In this document: positions 16,537-25,019 of the stretch, one piece after another
Position numbering within the stretch: the stretch's first letter is position 1
Layout: every line of letters starts with the position of its first letter
From: Microbacterium amylolyticum
GTDB taxonomy: Bacteria > Actinomycetota > Actinomycetes > Actinomycetales > Microbacteriaceae
DNA length: 64,000 nt
Direction: 5' to 3'
NCBI RefSeq assembly: GCF_011046975.1
Contig: NZ_CP049253.1
Coordinates: 744,001-808,000, forward strand
Position numbers and translations under genes: made by a program
Notes under the pieces: generated by a model
The model's database searches: none
Told to the model about the DNA's origin: nothing
The model's input: only the letters and a program-made list of their open reading frames with translations

Positions 16537-17883
16537 TTACTTGCTGACGTCTGCCGGCGGCTTGGGCCGCGAGGCAAAGGCCTCGAAGAACTCACGCGGC
16601 TTCTGAGTCGTTGCAACCTGCACCTGGTCGCGGCCAAGGAAGAAGTTGTGGAACCAGCCCCACAGAACGCGCCACTTGCGCTCCCACGACGGCATCGCGA
16701 GACCGTGGTAGCCACGGTGCGCGCACCAGGCCAGGAAGCCCTTGAGCGCGATGTTGCCCGACTGGAACGCACCGTTGTACAGACCCAAGCCCGCAACAGC
16801 GCCCAGGTTCTTGTGCACGTAGTCCACGGGCTCATCGCCGCGGAGAACGCCCACCAAGTTCTTTGCCAGTCGCTTGGCCTGACGCACAGCGTGCTGCGCG
16901 TTCGGGACGCACATGCCGCCAACGCCGCCACCGGTCAGGTCCGGAACAGCAGCGACATCGCCGGCAGCCCATGCGCCGTCGATGATCTCGCCGTTCTCGT
17001 CAACGACGCGCAGATCGGCCTGCGTGGAGATACGTCCACGCGCCTCGCGCGGCAGGTCAGACCCGTTCACGACCTGCGGGTTAGCCATCACACCGGCCGT
17101 CCAGATGATGAGATCGCTGGGGTACTCGGCGCCGTCGCTGGTCTTGACCACGCCGTCGGTGGCGTCGGCACACTGCGTGTTCAGGTGAACGTGTGCGCCC
17201 TTCTTTGCGAGGTCCTTGAGCACCCAGTCGGCCGTCTGCTGCGACACCTCGGGCATGATGCGCGGAGCGGCCTCGATGAGGTGGAACTGCGTCTCGTCGA
17301 ACGTGATGTTGGGGAACTTTTCCAGCAGCGCGGACGCGGCGGAGCGCAGTTCGGCGAAGGTCTCGATACCGGCGAAGCCGCCGCCGACGATGACCGTTGT
17401 CAGAAGACGCTGACGAAGTTCGCTGCCCTCGGGAAGGGCTGCCGCCCGCTCGAAGTTGCGAATGAGGGTGTCGCGTGCGTACACGGCTTCCTCAATCGAC
17501 TTCATACCAACGGCGTTCTCGGCGATGCCGGGAATCGGGAAGGTGCGCGAAACGGAGCCGGCCGTGACGACGACGTGGTCGTAGTCGAGGTTCCAGCTGT
17601 CCCCGCCCTCGGGCGAGATCGTGGCGGTCTTGTTCGCGTGGTCAATGTTGGTGACCTTCGCGTTGATGACCGTCGTCTTCTTCAGGTGACGACGGAGCGA
17701 CACCACGGCGTGACGGGGCTCAATTGCTCCGGCAGCGACCTCGGGGAGGAACGGGAGGTAGGTCATGTAGGGAAGCGGGTCGACCACGATGACCTCGGCC
17801 TCGCCCTTGCGAAGGTGCTTCTCGAGCTTCCACGCGGTGTAGAAACCTGCGTAGCCGCCTCCGACGATGAGGATCTTAGGCAC
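16537..17883 (-). CDS. ndh: Type II NADH dehydrogenase (NDH-2)
   Basis: Non-proton-pumping NADH:quinone oxidoreductase of the respiratory chain, 448 aa, peripheral on the cytoplasmic membrane face. The FAD-binding Rossmann motif is at the N-terminus (ILIVGGGYAGFYTAWKL) and the NADH-binding one near residue 165 (TVIVGGGFAGIETFAEL). A later FAD-contact segment is AAGDVAAVPDLTGG. Length and the C-terminal region (about 360-420, GFLAWCAHRGYHG, amphipathic and aromatic) fit actinobacterial NDH-2. Its start overlaps the end of the subtilase gene by eight bases; a strong terminator follows. NAD(P)/FAD oxidoreductases of other roles share the fold, but the overall match is good. Confidence 0.88.
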   Translation of the reverse strand: MPKILIVGGGYAGFYTAWKLEKHLRKGEAEVIVVDPLPYMTYLPFLPEVAAGAIEPRHAVVSLRRHLKKTTVINAKVTNIDHANKTATISPEGGDSWNLDYDHVVVTAGSVSRTFPIPGIAENAVGMKSIEEAVYARDTLIRNFERAAALPEGSELRQRLLTTVIVGGGFAGIETFAELRSAASALLEKFPNITFDETQFHLIEAAPRIMPEVSQQTADWVLKDLAKKGAHVHLNTQCADATDGVVKTSDGAEYPSDLIIWTAGVMANPQVVNGSDLPREARGRISTQADLRVVDENGEIIDGAWAAGDVAAVPDLTGGGVGGMCVPNAQHAVRQAKRLAKNLVGVLRGDEPVDYVHKNLGAVAGLGLYNGAFQSGNIALKGFLAWCAHRGYHGLAMPSWERKWRVLWGWFHNFFLGRDQVQVATTQKPREFFEAFASRPKPPADVSK

Positions 17884-19285
17884 GGAACGTTATCTCCTTG
17901 GAATTGTCATGTGATCGGCCACGCATCAGCTGCGCGCGCACCGATCTGATGCGCCGGGACACAGCGACGACGCCGAGCATTAGAAGAATACCAGCGGCGC
18001 TGATCGCCACGAGCGGCAGCGTCACCTCGCGCAAACTATCCGCCGTCGGAATCAGGGGGCTGGCGGCCTGTGCGGGCGGGTCCGGCGGCGGCAGCGCGGG
18101 CAGATCGACGGGATCTGGTGTCGGGGTGATGTCGCCGCCCGGGTCGTCCGATGTGGCGCTGCGATTGATGCGAATCCAGCGACTGAGATCCCCCATCGGA
18201 TTCTCCTCGATGCGAGGCAACTGCGCCGTGATGGCCTCAGCCGCGTCGACGATTCCGAAACCGTAGAGCGGATCACGGTCACCCGATTGTCGCGGAGCAG
18301 GATCAGCGGTCTGAATGAGCTGATTGATGACGTTAATGGCGTCGAGCTCGGGCTTCGCGGACATGACGAGCGCCGCTACGCCCGCGACGATCGGCGCTGC
18401 CCCCGAAGTACCGCTCCACTCGTCGACCACACCGGATGGGCCGATGCCGCGCAGGTTTTCGCTGGGACCAGAAATACCAATCGTGGAACCCTGCGTCGAC
18501 GCAGCTTCGCTGGCATTTCCGTTCTCATCCACTCCACCGACGACAAGTACGCCAGGAATTGTGGCGGGTGCGCCGACGACATCCGTTCCACCGGCACGAT
18601 TTCCTGCCGCCACGACGACGAGAACGTCATGGTCGAACGCATAGCTGAAGGCACGGTCCCAGCTCTCATCCCATTGCGTCTGATTGGTCGTAAAGGAGAG
18701 GTTGATGATGTCGGCACCGTTGTCGACGGACCAGACAATGGCTTCCGCAACCTGTTCCGAGAACGAGACATCGCTGACGGCGCCAAAACCGAGAGACACG
18801 GACAAAATGTCAGCTTCAGGCGCAACGCCGATGACCCCGGCGTCGTCGGCGAGCCCCCGTGATCCGACGAGAGATGCGACCCATGTGCCGTGGCTGCGGG
18901 TACTGATCGTGCTTCCCAGAGGTGTACGACCATCAGACGTACCTACGCCAGACATATCGGTGCCGCCGACAACAGCGTTCTCCAGCTCAGGAATCCCGCC
19001 AGCAACACCGCTATCGATGACGGCGATCGTTACCCCTTCCCCGCGCGTAGTCTCCCACGCTTCTTCAATCCCGTACTGCTCAAGCCAGTACTGCGAGGAA
19101 CGAATCGGATCGACGGGGTCGGGAGTCGGCGTCGGTGATGGCGTCGGGGACGGTGATGTGGTGGCGACGGGAGCCGGTGTCTCGTCCGTCACGGCAAGAG
19201 CGGCAGATGCCGGAAGAAGCGCGACAGCGGCCAGCAGCAGAACGGCGACAGCCGCCCCCACGATTCCGCGCGCGCCGCGTGTCAT
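17876..19285 (-). CDS. S8 family serine protease (mycosin-like, membrane-anchored)
   Basis: Secreted subtilisin-type protease, 469 aa. It has an N-terminal signal segment (about 8-31), a Pro/Thr linker, then the catalytic triad: Asp91 (AVIDSG), His132 (RSHGTWVAS) and Ser294 (SGTSGAAP). A Pro-rich stretch and a single C-terminal membrane helix (about 420-440) followed by a basic tail anchor it, with the protease outside. This is the layout of MycP mycosins of type VII secretion, but no ESX genes are nearby, so the substrate is unknown. It is coupled to DUF501 upstream (four-base overlap) and to ndh downstream (eight-base overlap). Confidence 0.87.
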   Translation of the reverse strand: MTRGARGIVGAAVAVLLLAAVALLPASAALAVTDETPAPVATTSPSPTPSPTPTPDPVDPIRSSQYWLEQYGIEEAWETTRGEGVTIAVIDSGVAGGIPELENAVVGGTDMSGVGTSDGRTPLGSTISTRSHGTWVASLVGSRGLADDAGVIGVAPEADILSVSLGFGAVSDVSFSEQVAEAIVWSVDNGADIINLSFTTNQTQWDESWDRAFSYAFDHDVLVVVAAGNRAGGTDVVGAPATIPGVLVVGGVDENGNASEAASTQGSTIGISGPSENLRGIGPSGVVDEWSGTSGAAPIVAGVAALVMSAKPELDAINVINQLIQTADPAPRQSGDRDPLYGFGIVDAAEAITAQLPRIEENPMGDLSRWIRINRSATSDDPGGDITPTPDPVDLPALPPPDPPAQAASPLIPTADSLREVTLPLVAISAAGILLMLGVVAVSRRIRSVRAQLMRGRSHDNSKEITFRA

Positions 19286-19827
19286 TCTGCGGCGACCTGC
19301 TCGTCACTGCGACGTGCGGATCCCGGTACGGCGCACTCACATCGCTCGGGAGACCAGGCAGACCGAGCGAGTGCGAGGTCGCCGATGGGGTTGACCCCGG
19401 GGCCTGCGGCGAGCGCATGCCCCGCGACGGCATGCAAGCACTTCACGCGCGTGGGCATGCCACCTGCCGAAATGTGAGCAATTTCCTCGACCTCTCCGAA
19501 CTGAGCACGATCGGCGATGTAGGCCTCGTGGGCACGCACATACTGCTCTCGGACCTCCTCATCCTCACCGAGGAGGGCGTTCAGCTCGACCATCATCTGG
19601 CCCGACTCCAGACGAGACATCTCGGCCGTGGCGGCGGGATGCGTGAGGTAGTAAAAAGTGGGAAACGGCGTTCCCTGCGGCAGGCGCGGTGCCGTGGACA
19701 CCACGGTGGGATTACCGCAGATACAACGGGCCGAAATGCCGACGACGCCGCGCGCCTCGCGGCCGAGCTGCTCGCTGACGACGCGGATGTCAGCGGCGCT
19801 CACAGGGGCAAATGGAGGTGTTGTCAC
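19282..19827 (-). CDS. DUF501 domain-containing protein
   Basis: 181 aa, GTG start. The sequence matches the actinobacterial DUF501 family: an N-terminal conserved block (RGVVGISARCICGNPTVVST, then PRLPQGTPFPTFYYLTHP), a middle helical segment, and a C-terminal block with conserved Cys/His (HISAGGMPTRVKCLHAVAGH and PERCEC). Function is not established. Its usual neighbourhood is eno-ftsB-DUF501-ppx; here eno and ftsB are present upstream, but a subtilase replaces ppx. The conserved cysteines could bind a metal (inference). Confidence 0.88.
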   Translation of the reverse strand: MTTPPFAPVSAADIRVVSEQLGREARGVVGISARCICGNPTVVSTAPRLPQGTPFPTFYYLTHPAATAEMSRLESGQMMVELNALLGEDEEVREQYVRAHEAYIADRAQFGEVEEIAHISAGGMPTRVKCLHAVAGHALAAGPGVNPIGDLALARSAWSPERCECAVPGSARRSDEQVAAE

Positions 19828-19894
19828 GCATCGAGGCTAACCGTTCACCGCTGACATTCCCCGGTGCGAGGGGTACGAAAGATGCCCCTGAAAG

Positions 19895-20440
19895 CTATTC
19901 GTTATCGTCAGGCGTCGGAGACGGCGCGAAGACGTCGTCTTCTCCGTCTTCCGGGGAGGTTTCCGCAACGGCATGCTGTGCGAGCCCAGATTCGACGACG
20001 CTCCGCAAAACGGTTCCCATCCAGTCGCTGTCGCGCTCGACGAGGTCGGCGCTGACAGGACCGGATCCGAGAACGACATCGTCGACATCGATGTCGTTCT
20101 GAATGAGATACGTGACCTCGCCGGGCTGTGTGAAGTACAGGCGCTCACGCGCTTGGGTTTGGATATACGCCGGGTCATTCCAGCGCTCGCGCTCACGTTC
20201 CAGCTCGGCGATCTCGGCCTGTGTGACCGTCACCGACGCCTCGGCACGGTCGATTTGCTGGCGCATATCGACGTAGTGTCCAACGCTTGGCACGAGAACG
20301 AATGCACCAAGAACAACGAGCCCCAACATGATGACGGCGAATCCCGACAGCCGGACACTGCCCAGCCAGTCGCGAACGTCGACGCGCGCAGACCCCGCTG
20401 CCTTCCGGGAACGCGAAGAGGGAGCCGCCGGCTTTGCCAT
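19895..20440 (-). CDS. ftsB: Septum formation initiator FtsB/DivIC
   Basis: Bitopic cell-division protein, 181 aa. It has a basic cytoplasmic N-terminus, one membrane helix (about 32-55, LSGFAVIMLGLVVLGAFVLV), then a coiled coil (about 56-92) and the conserved segment DPAYIQTQARERLYFTQPGE that identifies the family. In the divisome it pairs with FtsL and FtsQ. The acidic C-terminal tail after about 120 is longer than in E. coli FtsB, as is usual in actinobacteria. It lies 35 bases downstream of eno and is probably co-transcribed. Confidence 0.9.
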   Translation of the reverse strand: MAKPAAPSSRSRKAAGSARVDVRDWLGSVRLSGFAVIMLGLVVLGAFVLVPSVGHYVDMRQQIDRAEASVTVTQAEIAELERERERWNDPAYIQTQARERLYFTQPGEVTYLIQNDIDVDDVVLGSGPVSADLVERDSDWMGTVLRSVVESGLAQHAVAETSPEDGEDDVFAPSPTPDDNE

Positions 20441-20475
20441 GCGACCCCCTCTCGTTCAGCGTGTGTCCGGAGCGA

Positions 20476-21759
<1,284 letters not shown>

Positions 21760-21928
21760 TTACTCCTTAAAGGGTGACTGATGTGTGGAGGGGCGCTCCG
21801 TTCGGCGCGCGAGCGCTGATCGTTGAGCCGCCCTCGGTCCGTGGCCCATCCTATCCGTCCCCCAGGTCTCCCGCCGAGCTGTTCATCCGTTCGTCGCCTC
21901 GACCGGCACGCCGCAGCGGCGCTTTTGA

Positions 21929-22717
21929 TCACTCGGTTGCCTGCAGCTCCAGCGTGGCCGTCGGCCACGGGTCGTCGAAGGAACCACCCTTCTGCCAGCG
22001 CAAAATCTCCTGTTCCGTGCAAAAGCAGTCCATCAACAGATCACGGAAGAGCTCGGTTTCGGCGCGCTCGCCGATCAGGGTCAGCTGCGTTCTTCTATCA
22101 CCGAATCTCGGATCGAGATCTTTCATCCGCTCGACAAGGACCTCTCGCTCGAGCTGCGTGAGTCGCCCGCCGCCGGCAACGATGCGATCGCCGGCCTTCT
22201 GGGCGGCGCGACGCTGAGCGCGATTGGGGCGCGCCTCGCCAAGGACGCCGGCTTTCCAGTAGCCGATGGCTTCGAGTCCGATCTGTCCGGCTGCCTGGCT
22301 CCATGCCAGAACGCGATCATCGCGACTGGGAAGCCAGAAGAACCCCTTGCTGCGATAGCACTGCTGCGGAAGAGCGGTCGTGAACAGCCGGTGCAGGCGT
22401 GCGGGGTGCAACGGGCGCGGGTCGTCGATGACGAGAGACGCAATGCCATCCTGCGTACCCCGCTCGTCGTCCATCGCTTCGAGTTCACGGCTGAGCACCT
22501 CCACGCGGTGATAGTCATACTCGGGCATCGCCGCTATTCGCTCGAAGGCCATGTGTCCGTAGTGAATCCCATCGATTGCGACACTGGGATTGATGTCGCT
22601 GACGGCGGCCGCCACCCGCAGCAGCTCGACTTCCGTGAGCTTGTCGACCTTGGTGAGGAGGATCTGACTCGCGAAGAGGCACTGTTCGACAACGAGCGAT
22701 TCGAAGCCGCGTGGCAA
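21929..22717 (-). pseudogene. 5'-truncated CobW/COG0523 GTPase (metallochaperone) remnant
   Basis: The 262-residue frame begins with a TTG in the middle of a CobW-type protein. The guanine-specificity motif LLTKVDKL is already at residue 20, preceded by the family-like ESLVVEQCLFASQ, and a full CobW C-terminal domain follows (HPARLHRLF, then RSKGFFWLPSRDD). The missing first 130-150 residues would hold Walker A, the CxCC metal site and Walker B. The frame runs upstream without a start to the hisS stop only 27 bases away, so a deletion seems to have joined the two. GTP hydrolysis is impossible without Walker A. Intact relatives deliver zinc or other metals. Confidence 0.8.
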
Positions 22718-22743
22718 GGGGCGTCTCTGCAGATTCGGGAGTA

Positions 22744-24015
22744 TTAGCCGAGTGGCTTCACGTCGAGGTCATCCTGCGAAGCGGACACCGTGGCGAACGC
22801 GGTGTACCCATCAGCCTCCGCACGCGCAAGTAGCCCCTTGAGGTTCTTCGTGCGCTTTTCGAGCCGTACGCGCGCCCCCGTCGCGACCAGGGCGGCTTTG
22901 TGCCGCAGCAGCTCGGACACCGGGACATCCTTGTCGTGGACAAGGACAACAGCAGAACCCGCGCTGTCTTCCGCGATCTGCACCAGTTCAACGATTCGTT
23001 CAAACCCGATCGAGAAACCAACGGCCGGAACATCCTGCCCGAGGAACCGCCCGATCATGCCGTCATAGCGACCACCACCACCCAGTGAGTACGACACATC
23101 GGGGTGCGCAATCTCGAAGATCGTTCCGGTGTAATACCCCATTCCGCGAACGAGGAACGGGTCGAACTGCAGGGGCGCGGCGCCGCGCGCGGCGATGACT
23201 GCCGCACCGATCCCGGTGAGGTGCTCGACGATCTCTTCCGGAACACCCGCGGGCAGCATGGCCCGGATCTGCTCGGCGCCGAAGGATCCCGGAGCGTCCT
23301 CGGGGAGATCCGCGAGGAAGGACTCGAGGGCCGCAACAGCCGTCTCGCTACCGCCGCGTTCCCGTAGCTCGGCTGCAACGCCAGCCGGGCCAATCTTGTC
23401 GAGCTTGTCAATCGTAATGAGAACCCCCGGCCGCTCCTCCGCCGGAAAGCCGAAAGTATCGAGCATTGCATCGAGTGCACGGCGGTCGTTGATGCGAACA
23501 CTCGTCCCCTCCAGGCCGAGCGCATCAAGCGCGTCGAGCGTTGCCGTGATGAGCTCTGCCTCCGCGCGGCTCGTCGCATCACCCATGACGTCGATATCGC
23601 ACTGAACGAACTGGCGATAGCGCCCCTTTTGCGGGCGCTCCGCCCGCCAGACGGGCGCAATCTGCACGGCTCGGAACACGGTCGGCAGCTCCGCACGGTG
23701 GCTGGCGTAGAAACGCGACAGCGGTACCGTCAGGTCATAACGCAGGCCCAGATCGCTCAGCGCCGACGTGTCCTCAGCGGCGTCGCGGACGGCGTCCGCA
23801 TCGAGGCCGCGCTTCAAGACATTAAACGCCAGCTTCTCGTTGTCACCGCCGATCCCCGCGTGCAGGCGAGCATGCTCCTCCATGACGGGCGTTTCGATCT
23901 CATCGAAACCATGGGCGCGGTAGCGCTCGCGAATGATCGCGAGAACGCGCTCGCGGCGGGCCTTGTCAGCGGGGAGAAAATCGCGCATGCCGCGCGGCGG
24001 GTTCACAGTTGCCAT
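22744..24015 (-). CDS. hisS: Histidine--tRNA ligase
   Basis: Charges tRNA-His, 423 aa, class II aminoacyl-tRNA synthetase. The start at 24015 gives the normal N-terminus (ATVNPPRGMRDFLP); the open frame up to 24087 is out of family and overlaps mazG. Motif 2 (VFRAVQIAPVWRAERPQKGRYRQF), the histidine-binding RGMGYYTG and motif 3 (GFSIGFERI) are present, then the anticodon-binding domain. It lies seven bases downstream of mazG. Only 26 bases separate its stop from the truncated CobW frame. Confidence 0.97.
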   Translation of the reverse strand: MATVNPPRGMRDFLPADKARRERVLAIIRERYRAHGFDEIETPVMEEHARLHAGIGGDNEKLAFNVLKRGLDADAVRDAAEDTSALSDLGLRYDLTVPLSRFYASHRAELPTVFRAVQIAPVWRAERPQKGRYRQFVQCDIDVMGDATSRAEAELITATLDALDALGLEGTSVRINDRRALDAMLDTFGFPAEERPGVLITIDKLDKIGPAGVAAELRERGGSETAVAALESFLADLPEDAPGSFGAEQIRAMLPAGVPEEIVEHLTGIGAAVIAARGAAPLQFDPFLVRGMGYYTGTIFEIAHPDVSYSLGGGGRYDGMIGRFLGQDVPAVGFSIGFERIVELVQIAEDSAGSAVVLVHDKDVPVSELLRHKAALVATGARVRLEKRTKNLKGLLARAEADGYTAFATVSASQDDLDVKPLG

Positions 24016-24022
24016 AACGAAG

Positions 24023-24709
24023 TCATTCTTCCACTTCGGCGGCGCGGATCTCCTCCGCAACTGCGCGCATACGCCCGCGAAGTGCACGCTCGGCGTCCCA
24101 GCCCCTGGCGCGCGCGACGGCGACGAGTCCGAGAATCGTGTCTCCGAGCTCCTCCTCGCTCTGCGGGAGCAGGGGAACCCCCTCCTCTTCTTCTATGGCT
24201 TCCGAAGCGGCAACGGATTCGAGGAACTCCTCGCCGACTCCGACCTTCTGTCCTTTGTCGAGCACCTTCTGCGCCAACGCGAGCGAAGACATGCCCATCG
24301 GGACACCGTCAAGAACCGAACGACGCTCGCTCTTCTCGGAGGCCTTTGCGGCATTCCAGAGTTCGAGAACCCGCTCCGGTGTTTCGGCCGTTTCCTCACC
24401 GAAGACATGCGGGTGACGACGAATCATCTTCTCCGCGAGCGTGGCGGCGACGTCCTCCAGGTCGAAAGGATCATCCGCACGGTTCGACGCCACAGACGCG
24501 TGGAACAGCACCTGCCACAGAAGATCGCCCAGCTCTTCTCTTAACTCGTCTGCGTCACCGCTTTCGACCGCCTCGATCACCTCGGCGGATTCTTCGACGA
24601 GGTACGGAACAAGTCGTTCGTGTGTCATCGCCTGCGACCAGACGCACCGATCATGGACATCGCGCATCACGTTCGCCGCGCGGAAGAGTTCGGGGTATTG
24701 ATCGCTCAC
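24023..24709 (-). CDS. mazG: MazG-family nucleotide pyrophosphohydrolase
   Basis: Hydrolyses NTPs or dNTPs to monophosphates plus pyrophosphate, a house-cleaning role; 228 aa. The metal-binding pattern ExxE...ExxD is clear (LVEESAEVIEAV and ELREELGDLLWQV). The second domain is shorter than in E. coli MazG, as in other actinobacterial forms. Start is a GTG at 24709. The 310 bases upstream separate it from the divergently read mrp operon. Confidence 0.9.
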   Translation of the reverse strand: MSDQYPELFRAANVMRDVHDRCVWSQAMTHERLVPYLVEESAEVIEAVESGDADELREELGDLLWQVLFHASVASNRADDPFDLEDVAATLAEKMIRRHPHVFGEETAETPERVLELWNAAKASEKSERRSVLDGVPMGMSSLALAQKVLDKGQKVGVGEEFLESVAASEAIEEEEGVPLLPQSEEELGDTILGLVAVARARGWDAERALRGRMRAVAEEIRAAEVEE

Positions 24710-24873
24710 CCGATCAATTCTCCTCCACGCCTGCGCGCACTGCGCCCCTTCAGAGATCGCCTCACCGGTACTGATACGATTCTGCGCAGTATGAGCACGT
24801 CAGGACAGCGCTGCAGGTCAGCATTCGCACCGGTGTTTCGCGTCCCTGCTCATACCGGCACCAACGGGCATAT

Positions 24874-24916
24874 TTCTTCCTGGGGAGCGAACCTCTCCGG
24901 GGCCATCCCCGAAGAA
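24874..24916 (+). promoter_or_regulatory. Candidate structured leader upstream of the mrp operon
   Basis: Inside the 310-base gap between mazG and mrpA, TTCTTC-(CT)-GGGG pairs with CCCC-GAAGAA: ten base pairs with a two-base bulge. The enclosed sequence contains further complementary pieces (ggag / ctcc). It lies about 100 bases before the mrpA start and no U-run follows, so it is not a simple terminator. It could be a cis-regulatory RNA or a protein site. No known riboswitch class was recognised and I see no gene in 24710-25019. Confidence 0.3.
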
Positions 24917-25019
24917 ACGGCGCACGAACGTCGGCGCTATTCGGTCTGACGCACACGCGAGGACAATCGCCGCCGTTCGGCTCGATGATTGATCAGCCCT
25001 CCCGAACCGAGGTGACCCT

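Noticed and set aside
24620..24949. 109-aa frame in the mazG-mrpA gap
   Set aside because: It starts inside mazG antisense, has no ribosome site or recognisable motif, and overlaps the structured leader.
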